Of a stretch of DNA of 22,731 nt, positions 8,273 to 16,115 are shown in pieces. The position numbers and the translations under genes were made by a program. Within the stretch, counting starts at the first letter, position 1, and each line of letters begins with the position of its first letter. Under the pieces are notes generated by a model. It saw only the letters and a program-made list of their open reading frames with translations, did no database searches and was not told where the DNA came from. Source of the DNA: Chitinophaga pinensis (GTDB taxonomy: Bacteria; Bacteroidota; Bacteroidia; Flavobacteriales_D; Crocinitomicaceae); NCBI GenBank assembly GCA_945868555.1, contig CAMBMC010000003.1, forward strand, positions 1 to 22,731, in the 5' to 3' direction.

Positions 8273-8683
8273 ATGGATAAACTACGCTACGCGGTCATCT
8301 GTGTTGATGACGATTCACACATCCTGCAGATGCTCAGTTTCCAATTGGAAAAAATTATTGATGTGAAATGCACGCTGCTCGAGTATTTCACGGACCCTAA
8401 GTTGGCCCTTGACGGGCTTGATGAATTGATCAGCATACCCTTAGATGTGATCCTTATTATCGTTGACTACCAGATGCCAGAGATGAATGGCGCACAACTC
8501 ATACGTGCTATCAAGGAAAAACACCCCAATTTGGAGTGCATCATGCTATCTGGACAGGCAAACTCAATCCAAGTGAATGAGTTGCAAAACGACAAAATGC
8601 TCTCCCACTTCATCAGCAAACCTTGGGAAGAAGCAACTCTTTTTCAGGCCTTGAGACCAATTATTGAGAATAAAGCTTGTTAA
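8273..8683 (+). CDS. Single-domain response regulator
   Basis: The protein has 136 residues and consists of a receiver domain only. The acidic pocket is Asp12-Asp13-Asp14 in CVDDDSH and the phosphorylation site is Asp65 in IIVDYQMPEMNG. The switch residue is Ser93 in MLSGQA, and Lys116 is in ISKPWEE. There is no DNA-binding or enzymatic output domain, so it probably acts by protein contact or passes phosphate on, as CheY- or Spo0F-like regulators do. The kinase immediately upstream, three bases away, is the obvious partner. A terminator hairpin follows at 8706-8730, closing a three-gene operon with the H-NOX gene. The downstream target is not visible here. Confidence 0.94.
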   Translation: MDKLRYAVICVDDDSHILQMLSFQLEKIIDVKCTLLEYFTDPKLALDGLDELISIPLDVILIIVDYQMPEMNGAQLIRAIKEKHPNLECIMLSGQANSIQVNELQNDKMLSHFISKPWEEATLFQALRPIIENKAC

Positions 8684-8705
8684 AAAATAATAGTGACGAA
8701 TGACG

Positions 8706-8730
8706 AGTAACTAATGACGAGTTACTTTTT
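8706..8730 (+). terminator. Terminator of the H-NOX operon
   Basis: AGTAACT at 8706-8712 pairs with AGTTACT at 8720-8726 across a seven-base loop and runs into five T residues. It lies 23 bases after the response regulator stop. Its sequence is built from the same GACGAGTAAC-like units as the intergenic repeat family. Confidence 0.6.
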
Positions 8731-8859
8731 GTTCATTCGAGTACTTCGTGCTTTTTTGCCAATGAATACAGCAAAGTAAGCCTTTCGCTAAGACAATGGA
8801 CATAGAAGACAATAGACAAATGACTTGATGATTCTTCGATGTGTATAGGACCAAATTCA

Positions 8860-8899
8860 TAATTCGTAACTCGTGGCTTCGAGAACCTCAGCCACCAAA
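8860..8899. repeat. REP-like intergenic palindrome, copy 1
   Basis: These forty bases are identical to 17784-17823. The core at 8873-8895 is a hairpin: GTGGCT pairs with AGCCAC and an inner GAG pairs with CTC, with a two-base TC bulge on the 5' side. The flank reads AATTCGTAACTC. It lies at the 3' end of gatC in the convergent gap with the response regulator gene, a usual place for REP elements. Confidence 0.75.
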
Positions 8900-8906
8900 C
8901 TAATAA

Positions 8907-9197
8907 CTATTTATCAAGTACCTTGGGAATTCTGAAGTAATCTGAATCTTTCTTCGGAGCATTTTTCAATACTTCTTGTTGAGATAGACTTATTTCCGAC
9001 ACATCGTCGCGCAGCGAGTTGTATTCATCGGTCATGAAAATCAATGGTTCGACATCATCGGTTGGAATCTGTTGCAAGGTATCCATCATCCCAAGAATAC
9101 GTTCTAGATCTTGAATGATCACTTTTTTGTCTTCGCCTTCAAATTCTAGGCGGGATAAATGCGCAATATGATCAATGATTTCTTCCGTTATTTTCAT
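8907..9197 (-). CDS. gatC: Aspartyl/glutamyl-tRNA amidotransferase subunit C
   Basis: The product has 96 residues from the ATG at 9197. MKITEEIIDHIAHLSRLEF is the standard GatC N-terminal helix, followed by the LERILGMMDTLQQIPTDDVEPL segment and the C-terminal NSLRDDV ... DYFRIPKVL tail of the family. GatC stabilises the GatAB complex, which converts misacylated Glu-tRNA-Gln or Asp-tRNA-Asn to the correct amide. The frame is open five codons further up (to 9212), but a -7 box TATATTFG-like element (TATATTTG, 9209-9202) sits in that extension, so the internal ATG is the likely start. The mRNA would then be nearly leaderless. gatA and gatB are not in this window. Confidence 0.93.
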   Translation of the reverse strand: MKITEEIIDHIAHLSRLEFEGEDKKVIIQDLERILGMMDTLQQIPTDDVEPLIFMTDEYNSLRDDVSEISLSQQEVLKNAPKKDSDYFRIPKVLDK

Positions 9198-9201
9198 GAG
9201 G

Positions 9202-9209
9202 CAAATATA
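9202..9209 (-). promoter_or_regulatory. -7 box of the gatC promoter
   Basis: TATATTTG on the minus strand matches TAnnTTTG. A TTTG lies about 23 bases upstream, longer than the usual spacing. The box ends only four bases before the chosen ATG at 9197, which implies a leaderless or almost leaderless transcript if it is used. Confidence 0.35.
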
Positions 9210-9231
9210 CACAACCGAGTTGAGAATCGGA

Positions 9232-10023
9232 TCAAATCTCCGCAGTTTTCACCCATGGACACTCATCAAGCAGGGGAGCATTGATGCGGTTAAAGCACAA
9301 TTCCGTTAGTTCTTTGACGGACAATTCAGCCATTTCCTCGACGCCAATCGCCGGAAGGATGTGCACCCTTGAAATCCCTGGTTGAGCCGGCCCTAGGATG
9401 TTGGTTGGATCGGAAAACAGGCGATAATTGTTGGTAAATGTGACGGGGACAATTGGAACATTGAGCGACTTTGCCAGTTTGAAGGCCCCCTCCTTGAAAG
9501 GAATCATTTTGGGACAATCGTCGTCTGGAATGGTGCCCTCGGGAAAAATAACAATCGACCATCCTTCTTCAACAGCTCTTTTCGCTAAGACAAATGAGCG
9601 ACCAGATTTCATTTTATTGCCGCGGTGCACAGGGATATTTAATCCTTTAAAATAGGTTCTAATGATGGGGTAATTCAAAATCTCACTTTTTCCAAGAAAT
9701 AAAAAAGGGTGTTTGGGCAGAATGGAATGCATTAAAAAAATATCGAGGTACGAGGAATGATTGGCCACAATGACATAAGGACCATCTGGCCGCAGCGCTA
9801 CCTTCACCTTTTTCACCGGATAGAAACAGAATATTCGCATCAACCAGCTCCAAAAGACAAACAGCCGAAAGCTGCGTTTTTTCCATTTTGGATTCAATAA
9901 AACAATGAAAAAGAAGGGGTAAAGCACCAGTGCCAGCGTGCAAAACACGATACCGATGTAGCATTTCCATAAAAGGGATAAAATTCCGCTGAGTACTTTC
10001 ATTTTGAGACTTGCCACGCCCAT
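9232..10023 (-). CDS. plsC: 1-acyl-sn-glycerol-3-phosphate acyltransferase
   Basis: The product has 263 residues and an N-terminal membrane anchor (about residues 20-45). It carries the acyltransferase motifs in order: NHSSYLD at 88-94 (catalytic His and Asp of NHxxxxD), a GNKMKSGRS segment near 135-143 corresponding to the glycerophosphate-binding region, and FPEGT at 160-164. PlsC transfers an acyl chain to lysophosphatidate to form phosphatidate at the inner membrane, the second step of phospholipid synthesis. Related acyltransferases for other lipids share these motifs, so the substrate is likely but not certain. Met8 (ATG at 10002) is an alternative start and gives a more typical N-terminus. 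The gene is divergent from trpS across a 50-base gap. Confidence 0.87.
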   Translation of the reverse strand: MGVASLKMKVLSGILSLLWKCYIGIVFCTLALVLYPFFFIVLLNPKWKKRSFRLFVFWSWLMRIFCFYPVKKVKVALRPDGPYVIVANHSSYLDIFLMHSILPKHPFLFLGKSEILNYPIIRTYFKGLNIPVHRGNKMKSGRSFVLAKRAVEEGWSIVIFPEGTIPDDDCPKMIPFKEGAFKLAKSLNVPIVPVTFTNNYRLFSDPTNILGPAQPGISRVHILPAIGVEEMAELSVKELTELCFNRINAPLLDECPWVKTAEI

Positions 10024-10073
10024 TAGCCGTGGAATTGTTTCGAAAATAGTTAAATTCGCTCAAAGTAAAAAAC

Positions 10074-11042
10074 ATGGCAAGGATCCTCACTGGCGTACAA
10101 AGCACTGGAACACCCCACTTGGGCAACATTCTAGGGGCAATTCTCCCTGCAATTCACATGACCAACAATCCTGCAAATGACTCCTTTTTATTCATTGCAG
10201 ACATGCACTCCTTGACGCAAATCAAAGATGGAAATGTGTTGAGAGAAAATACATACAGTGTTGCCGCTGCATGGCTAGCGTGTGGCTTGAATACAGAAAG
10301 AACTGTTTTTTACCGTCAGTCCGATGTGCCTGAAACCGCTGAGCTATCTTGGTACCTCAGCTGCTTTTTTCCCTATCAACGATTGACACTAGCACACTCT
10401 TTCAAGGACAAAGCAGACCGATTGGAGGATGTGAACGCAGGTCTCTTCAGCTATCCAATGCTCATGGCGGCAGACATTCTTCTATACGATGCCGAGTTGG
10501 TTCCTGTAGGGAAAGACCAGTTGCAACACATTGAAATGACTCGGGATGTAGCCTCTCGATTTAACCATCAAATGGGTGAAACTTTCGTATTGCCTGAAGC
10601 GCGTATTGAAGAGCAAACCATGTATGTCCCAGGTACCGACGGACAAAAAATGAGTAAGTCACGTGATAATTTCATCAATATCTTTTTACCGGAAAAACAA
10701 CTCCGCAAACAAGTGATGGGAATTGTTACCGACAGCAAAGAACTTGAAGACCCCAAAGATCCCGAAACATGTAACGTTTTTGCGCTATATACCCTTCTTG
10801 CGAATGACCATCAAGGCAATGAGATGCGCGAAAAATACCTCGCAGGCGGATTCGGATACGGTCATGCCAAGCAGGCCTTGTTCGAATTGATCATGACCAG
10901 ATTTGAGCAGGAAAGAAGCACCTACGAACATCTGATGAAGAATACAGCACTCATAGATTCTGCCTTGGAAAAAGGTGCTGAAAAAGCAAGAAATGTAGCC
11001 CATAGTGTCATTCAACGTGCACGAGTAAAGCTCGGTTATTAA
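10074..11042 (+). CDS. trpS: Tryptophanyl-tRNA synthetase
   Basis: The product has 322 residues, a normal bacterial TrpRS length. The class I signatures are PHLGN at residues 14-18 and KMSKS at 192-196 in GTDGQKMSKSRDNF. The TGVQSTGTPHLGN opening and the SYPMLMAADILLYDAELVPVGKDQ block, which lines the tryptophan and adenylate pocket, are characteristic of TrpRS and separate it from TyrRS. It charges tRNA-Trp in the cytoplasm. The start at 10074 fits the family N-terminus exactly. No strong promoter match is visible in the short gap to plsC; TAAATTCG at 10051-10058 is a weak candidate. The promoter of the next gene begins just behind the stop codon. Confidence 0.96.
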   Translation: MARILTGVQSTGTPHLGNILGAILPAIHMTNNPANDSFLFIADMHSLTQIKDGNVLRENTYSVAAAWLACGLNTERTVFYRQSDVPETAELSWYLSCFFPYQRLTLAHSFKDKADRLEDVNAGLFSYPMLMAADILLYDAELVPVGKDQLQHIEMTRDVASRFNHQMGETFVLPEARIEEQTMYVPGTDGQKMSKSRDNFINIFLPEKQLRKQVMGIVTDSKELEDPKDPETCNVFALYTLLANDHQGNEMREKYLAGGFGYGHAKQALFELIMTRFEQERSTYEHLMKNTALIDSALEKGAEKARNVAHSVIQRARVKLGY

Positions 11043-11045
11043 GCA

Positions 11046-11076
11046 TTTGCATAATACCGTGGAACGGCTATCTTTG
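11046..11076 (+). promoter_or_regulatory. Promoter of the solute-binding lipoprotein gene
   Basis: TTTG at 11046-11049 and TATCTTTG at 11069-11076 are separated by exactly 19 bases, an exact match to the Bacteroidota promoter pattern. The -7 box lies inside the longer frame that opens at 11047, so it fixes the start of the next gene at the ATG at 11101. Confidence 0.65.
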
Positions 11077-11100
11077 TCAGGTACCAATCCGCTGCAACAC

Positions 11101-12813
11101 ATGCGTGTACTTCAGTTTTCTGTCCTGCTTTTCTCTGTTGCTTTTGTGTTCTCCTGCGAGAATCCTGCAGAACTACCTCAAAAAGAAGGTGTCGGAGGAA
11201 AGTATTATGGTGGAACTTTTCGTTTCATGTCCTCTGAAAAGGTTCAAAAGCTTTTCCCTTTGGCATCAAACGATATCTATGCACAGCGTCTAAATGCTCA
11301 AATATTCGAAACCCTCCTCAGCCTAGACAGTAAGACCCTTGAAGTAAAACCTTGCCTCGCGTCGTCGTATCAAGTCAATGAAGATGCAACGTGCTTTACG
11401 TTTAAAATCCGAAAAGGTGTGCAATTTCATGAGGACGCCTGCTTCAATGGAAAAAAACGGTTTCTAACGGCAGAGGACATTAAGTTTACTCTCGAAATGG
11501 CATGCTCACCAAGTATGCACAACGACATAACCGATATTTTGGTAACCCATATTGTTGGTGGGGACCTATTCTATCTTAAAACAAATAACAAACATATTTT
11601 AAAGGGCATTCCTGGAATTCGCGTGCTTGACACCTACACCTTAGAAATCCGTTTAAATGAATCCTTCCGCAGTTTCGATAAAATATTGACGAACATCACA
11701 CTAGGGATTTTTCCAAAAGAGGCTTTTAACCAGTATTCAGAGAATATTGGGCTGCACCCCGTCGGAACGGGTCCGTTTATGTATAACTCTATATCGGACA
11801 AACAGATCACACTAAAACGCAATCCAACATACTGGCGCACAGACGATCTTGGCAACAAGTTGCCTTTCTTAGACCAGGTAGTCATGACGTATGCACAAAA
11901 CAAGCGCAGCGAAATCATGGCATTTAGGAACAAAGAAATCGACCTTGTTCTCGAGATTCCAGTCGATGAAATTCAAAATATTCTAGGTTCACTAAAGGAC
12001 GCTCAAGCAGGAAAAAACGTCACTCACCGGGTAGAGTCACATCCGGGCATGAAGGTGAGCTTCTTGTCCTTCGATTGCCGCAGCAAGGAGTTTAGCGATG
12101 TTCGCGTTCGGCGTGCGTTTCATCTTGTCCTCGACCGCAAGCGTATTGTAGAATCTTGGCTTTCGGGCGAAGGATGGGCGACGCAGAATGGTTTTGTTCC
12201 AAACATCGCTGGTTTTCATGCAGCCAACGTAAGGGTTGATCCGCTTAGCCCAACACGTGCAAGAACATTGATGGCGGAATCAGGGTATACCAAAACAAAA
12301 AAATTTCCTTCGCTAGACTTGTATGTCAATGCCAAAAAGGGATCGGCGCAACATAAAATGTGTCTGGGTATTGTAGCACAATTAAAAAGTACCTTGGGCA
12401 TCTCACTGCGGATCCAATTGTGCACTTACAAGGAATGGGAAAAAGCAGTTTCATCTGGTAAGGCTAAGATTTGGCGCTCCGGGTGGGTGGCCGATTATCC
12501 TGGTGCTGACAACTTCCTTGGCTTATTTTATAGTGGTAAATTGCGGTCCGATAAAAAGATAGTAAACGAATTTCACTTTCAAAATGAGCAATTCAATTCA
12601 CTCTTCGAAGAGGCGGCACGCGAAGGTGATCCAGACAAACGAGAAGCGCTGTTTATTGCTTGTGATCAGTTGATCGTTAACGAAGTACCAGCCATACCAA
12701 TTTTAACAGATGACGTGCTGATTATGATCAATGCTCGAGTGCGTGATTTTTACACCAATTCGATGGAAGTACTTGATTTTTCTTCTATCTTTATCAAAGA
12801 GCCACGTCGTTGA
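11101..12813 (+). CDS. ABC transporter substrate-binding lipoprotein, family 5 (peptide/nickel type)
   Basis: The product has 570 residues from the ATG at 11101. Residues 1-18 are a lipoprotein signal ending FVFSC with Cys19 as the lipidation site. The remainder is a family 5 solute-binding protein (DppA/OppA/NikA type). It shows the ASSYQVNEDATCFTFKIRKG strand pair, the AEDIKFTLEMA helix, GTGPFMYNS and LKRNPTYWR, and the C-terminal GWVADYPGADNFL segment. Such proteins deliver oligopeptides or related solutes to an ABC permease. No permease or ATPase gene is adjacent, so this is an orphan binding protein; its ligand is unknown. Start choice: the upstream ATG at 11047 precedes the promoter -7 box, while 11101 gives the clean signal peptide. 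A terminator follows at 12860-12891. Confidence 0.9.
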   Translation: MRVLQFSVLLFSVAFVFSCENPAELPQKEGVGGKYYGGTFRFMSSEKVQKLFPLASNDIYAQRLNAQIFETLLSLDSKTLEVKPCLASSYQVNEDATCFTFKIRKGVQFHEDACFNGKKRFLTAEDIKFTLEMACSPSMHNDITDILVTHIVGGDLFYLKTNNKHILKGIPGIRVLDTYTLEIRLNESFRSFDKILTNITLGIFPKEAFNQYSENIGLHPVGTGPFMYNSISDKQITLKRNPTYWRTDDLGNKLPFLDQVVMTYAQNKRSEIMAFRNKEIDLVLEIPVDEIQNILGSLKDAQAGKNVTHRVESHPGMKVSFLSFDCRSKEFSDVRVRRAFHLVLDRKRIVESWLSGEGWATQNGFVPNIAGFHAANVRVDPLSPTRARTLMAESGYTKTKKFPSLDLYVNAKKGSAQHKMCLGIVAQLKSTLGISLRIQLCTYKEWEKAVSSGKAKIWRSGWVADYPGADNFLGLFYSGKLRSDKKIVNEFHFQNEQFNSLFEEAAREGDPDKREALFIACDQLIVNEVPAIPILTDDVLIMINARVRDFYTNSMEVLDFSSIFIKEPRR

Positions 12814-12859
12814 TGTGGTCAAATTTATTCACTAATTTAAAGCTCTCAGCTTGCACTTT

Positions 12860-12891
12860 AAAGCCATCGGCATTGTCTTGATGGCTTTTTT
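12860..12891 (+). terminator. Intrinsic terminator of the solute-binding protein gene
   Basis: AAAGCCATC at 12860-12868 pairs with GATGGCTTT at 12880-12888 over an 11-base loop and is followed by a T run to 12891. The T run overlaps the last codons and stop of the convergent recO gene. Confidence 0.85.
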
Positions 12892-13588
12892 AATGGTACA
12901 ATAGGGCGCGAATAATCTCCAGTGAAGCATCCACATTGAATCGTGGGATATGTACGCTGTAAAATTTGAGCATTGTTTCAAAGGCCTCCTTGCGCAGCGC
13001 TAACAATTCCTCCGTTTGTTCAAGCTCACCGTCAGCCAAAGACCTTAATAAGTGCGCAACCTTGCCGTCAGCAGTCAAGTGGCCTGCAATCAGATGATTG
13101 CTAAAAATACCCTCTTGAAGATCAAAATAGCTTGCGTTGTCCTCATCCACTGATGGACCAATTCCCAGATGAAATGAAAACTCCATGAGAAAACGAGTTG
13201 GATACAATCTTAAATCTTCCGTATTGTCGATCTCGCGAACTGTTTTATCTAAAAAGTTAAACAAGGGCTCATCCTCTAAATCGGTTTGAATGCACTGTTG
13301 AAGGATCTCTGCTACAAAGAAGGCAATGGCGGAACGAACTGGATCAAAGCGCAAACCTGTTGGATTGAAAAGAAGGTCTGTTCCCGTGATTTTTCCTAGT
13401 TCGGATGAAGGATGGCGATAAAAGGTGATTTCACAATACGCCATTGGAAAGAAAGGTTGCGACTTTTTTTTCGCTCCTTGAAAGATGAATTTTTGTATCC
13501 CCTTGGTGAGTGTAAAACACGTGAGGATGACGCTACTTTCGGAATAATTGATCCGCCGAAGAATAAAGGCTTTGTCTGTATTTTTCAA
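12890..13588 (-). CDS. recO: DNA repair protein RecO
   Basis: The product has 232 residues. The N-terminal OB-fold reads DKAFILRRINYSESSVILTCFT, the usual RecO opening in which the protein recognises DNA. It continues with TLTKGIQKFIFQGAKKKSQPFFP, matching the RecO pattern of a basic loop after G-x-x-x-x-F-x-x-x-G. The rest is the helical C-terminal part; no CxxC zinc-finger pair is visible. RecO works with RecR to load RecA onto SSB-coated single-stranded DNA in gap repair. It starts seven bases after the porZ stop, so it is translated from the porZ transcript. As I recall, recO next to porZ is a common arrangement in Bacteroidota. Its stop overlaps the T run of the opposing terminator. Confidence 0.93.
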   Translation of the reverse strand: MKNTDKAFILRRINYSESSVILTCFTLTKGIQKFIFQGAKKKSQPFFPMAYCEITFYRHPSSELGKITGTDLLFNPTGLRFDPVRSAIAFFVAEILQQCIQTDLEDEPLFNFLDKTVREIDNTEDLRLYPTRFLMEFSFHLGIGPSVDEDNASYFDLQEGIFSNHLIAGHLTADGKVAHLLRSLADGELEQTEELLALRKEAFETMLKFYSVHIPRFNVDASLEIIRALLYH

Positions 13589-13595
13589 GGCGTAA

Positions 13596-15911
13596 TCAAC
13601 GTACTACTAACACCTTTCCAACCTGCCGTCCTTTTCCTTCATTGATTGAAGTCCAAATCAAATAAACTCCCGTAGCGACCTTATCACCACTCAATGTTCT
13701 TCCATTCCATACTGCTGTCCCCCCATTTGAGGTTGTTTTGTACACTAGATTCCCCGCCACATCCGTTACCTTAACGTCTGAATCATAACGAATCCCTTGG
13801 ATGGTGATCAGTCCATCATATTCAGGACGCACTGGATTTGGAAACACCTTAACATCACTGTATTCTGGGTCTTCGTAAGAAGCATCTGAACGGTATGAAA
13901 TAAGGCCTTTATCGGTGATGATAAATAATTCTCCCGTAGATTGGTCGATCTCCAAATCAATGATATTGTTTGAAATCAAAGGTGAATTGTCTGTTGTAAA
14001 TTGCTTGATGACCTCCAAACCATCCGCTGAAAGCAGGATGATCCCCGAATTGGCTGTCCCAAACCATTTTCTATTCCCCCCATCGACTTCAATATCGGTA
14101 ATGTTGGTTGTTCCAAGCATGAATTCTATAACTCCATCAACGGGAATTTTAACGCGTTGTGCATTGTAATCTCCTGGACCTGCATCGAAAGCTCCGTCTG
14201 AATTGTAGAGAATAGCAAAACCGTTGTCGGTGCCAATCCAAATTTCATTGTCAAAGTCAACCGCAAGCGCTGTAACCGTGTTCGAAGGCAAAGCACCAGA
14301 GTAGTCCCCCGTAGTTAAATTGATGACCTGATCGTCTGCGGCATTTACTGGAGTTTTGTTGTGGTTGTATCCAAAAAGACCAGCGGCATCTAGTGCAAAC
14401 CATTTGTGCCCATTATAGTCAATGACCATGTTCCCAGAAAACTGATTTTTCGCGGTACCACCACAATCAAAGGAGTACCACGTGTTTTCGTGATATAGTT
14501 TAAGCGGGTTCAGGGAATACCCATTCAATACCCACAAATCTCCGCTGTCGTCATATTCAAGTGCCGTTACGAGCGACTTTGTGCTTCCAGGTCCAGAGTA
14601 TTCCATCGGTGAATTGAGTGGTGTAAAGGTGTCTGTCACTCCAGTTTCAAAATTGAGAATGGATACCGGATATGATGAAAATGTGCCCACAGCAGCCTTT
14701 TTCGCGTTGTTTGGTTCAATAGACACAGCTATGAAATCCCAAATATTTGTTCCATTCCATAGGTTCATGTTGTCTCGATCATAAAGGTCCCACGCCTCAT
14801 CTTGAAACCGATAAACCCCTGAGCTACTAAAGTTCGAAATCTTTTCAGACATGCCTCCTCCCGCAACAATCATGGTATTTTTTTTCCAGTCCATGGCAAA
14901 AAAATCAGATTTTGGTGGACCACTGAATTCAACGCGAGTGAGCAAGTTGTATTCGGTCAATCGTTGAAGCCCATTTTTTCCGTCTGCGATCCAATAGCCC
15001 GCAGAGCTGTAAATCGACTGTTTCGGCTCAAACCATTTTCCAATATAAAATGATGAATTGACTAGGTCTAGAGTGAGGTCTGAAAAATAGCGGTAAATCG
15101 CACCGTCGGTATTAATTATCAGACGCTCTTGATCTGAACTCAATGAATTGATTTGCAAACTGAAATTGATGTCAGAAGCCGCAATGTTTCCTGAATAATT
15201 CAACTGATAAACGGTATCTTGACCGTAGGCATCCAATTGAAGTAAGGCGTAAATCTTCGCCCCAACCTCTTCAATGTCTGTGTATTTATTACTTAAAAGT
15301 AGGGGTAAACGGGCATCGATGACCCATTGAAAAGGATCGGCAACAGCTGGATTGCTAAGGCTTGCTTTCAACAAACGATCCGCAGTCAATGCGTAAATGG
15401 TATCCCCAATAAACGCCACATCAAGAATCGCATCCCCCTGAGGTGTTGGATAATACGTGTCCTTTACTTCATTGTTGGATGAATTGAGGCGCACAATACC
15501 AAAACCCGTGGCGAAGAATACATCTCCGTCAAAGTTGACAATACGGTTGATGCGCTTGTTTCCTTGGATTTCTGCTAAACGAATTGCTGGAATATTGGTA
15601 ATTGTATTGTTCGCAATCACATCGATATTGCCATTGGCATACCCCACGAATACCTTTTTACTGGACAAGTCACGTCCCAAGGCACTTAGTTTCACGTCCG
15701 ATAAGCCATTTACATCTGTCCAAATACTCGTTTCACCGGCAGAGGGATCGTATTCCAGCAGTCCGTTATCAAACGCGGCAAACACCAGATTGCCGTCTGT
15801 CGTAACATCGATGGCCTCACGATTTGGAACATGAATGCGCCACTGGTCCATTCCAATTTGTCCGTAGGAAAAGAAGGTGCAAACCAAGAATGCGAAAATC
15901 AAAAATTTCAT
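13596..15911 (-). CDS. porZ: Type IX secretion system protein PorZ (beta-propeller)
   Basis: The product has 771 residues from the ATG at 15911; ATGs at 15920 and 15932 would add three or seven residues. A signal peptide MKFLIFAFLVCTFFSYGQ is followed by MDQWRIHVPNREAIDVTTDG and NGLSDVKLSALG, the typical PorZ start. The body consists of repeated propeller strands such as VFAAFDNGLLEYD, EIWIGTDNGFAILYN and RKWFGTANSGIILL. The last 80 or so residues form a type IX C-terminal domain, from VKVFPNPV to GVYLIWTS...KVLVVR. PorZ is a surface-exposed component of the attachment complex with PorU, PorV and PorQ, which anchors secreted cargo. Position upstream of recO supports the name. A TACCTTTG box at 15983-15976 is a candidate promoter. 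Confidence 0.88.
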   Translation of the reverse strand: MKFLIFAFLVCTFFSYGQIGMDQWRIHVPNREAIDVTTDGNLVFAAFDNGLLEYDPSAGETSIWTDVNGLSDVKLSALGRDLSSKKVFVGYANGNIDVIANNTITNIPAIRLAEIQGNKRINRIVNFDGDVFFATGFGIVRLNSSNNEVKDTYYPTPQGDAILDVAFIGDTIYALTADRLLKASLSNPAVADPFQWVIDARLPLLLSNKYTDIEEVGAKIYALLQLDAYGQDTVYQLNYSGNIAASDINFSLQINSLSSDQERLIINTDGAIYRYFSDLTLDLVNSSFYIGKWFEPKQSIYSSAGYWIADGKNGLQRLTEYNLLTRVEFSGPPKSDFFAMDWKKNTMIVAGGGMSEKISNFSSSGVYRFQDEAWDLYDRDNMNLWNGTNIWDFIAVSIEPNNAKKAAVGTFSSYPVSILNFETGVTDTFTPLNSPMEYSGPGSTKSLVTALEYDDSGDLWVLNGYSLNPLKLYHENTWYSFDCGGTAKNQFSGNMVIDYNGHKWFALDAAGLFGYNHNKTPVNAADDQVINLTTGDYSGALPSNTVTALAVDFDNEIWIGTDNGFAILYNSDGAFDAGPGDYNAQRVKIPVDGVIEFMLGTTNITDIEVDGGNRKWFGTANSGIILLSADGLEVIKQFTTDNSPLISNNIIDLEIDQSTGELFIITDKGLISYRSDASYEDPEYSDVKVFPNPVRPEYDGLITIQGIRYDSDVKVTDVAGNLVYKTTSNGGTAVWNGRTLSGDKVATGVYLIWTSINEGKGRQVGKVLVVR

Positions 15912-15975
15912 TGTGCTCATTTTTCCATGCAATCAACGCGATAAGTGATGATTTATTGAATGCAATGGGATATTT

Positions 15976-15983
15976 CAAAGGTA
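15976..15983 (-). promoter_or_regulatory. Candidate -7 box of the porZ-recO operon
   Basis: TACCTTTG on the minus strand matches TAnnTTTG. TTG triplets lie 16 and 22 bases upstream, neither at the ideal 19. The predicted leader is about 60 bases. Confidence 0.4.
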
Positions 15984-16020
15984 ATACAATACTCAGATTC
16001 AACATCAACTTGAATCCTTG

Positions 16021-16028
16021 TATCTTTG
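16021..16028 (+). promoter_or_regulatory. Candidate -7 box of the VWD protein gene
   Basis: TATCTTTG matches TAnnTTTG; the expected -33 position carries TTCA at 15998-16001, a weak match. The leader to the ATG at 16116 would be about 80 bases. Confidence 0.4.
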
Positions 16029-16115
16029 GACTCGTGGTTATTTTAAAACAAGTGCTCATAATGACATTTTGCGGCATGTGTTTTGAGGATGGCGAGCGAC
16101 AAAATTTCTTTTTTT

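Noticed and set aside
11047..11100. Upstream ATG as start of the solute-binding protein
   Set aside because: The near-perfect promoter -7 box lies inside this extension, and the ATG at 11101 gives the proper signal peptide.
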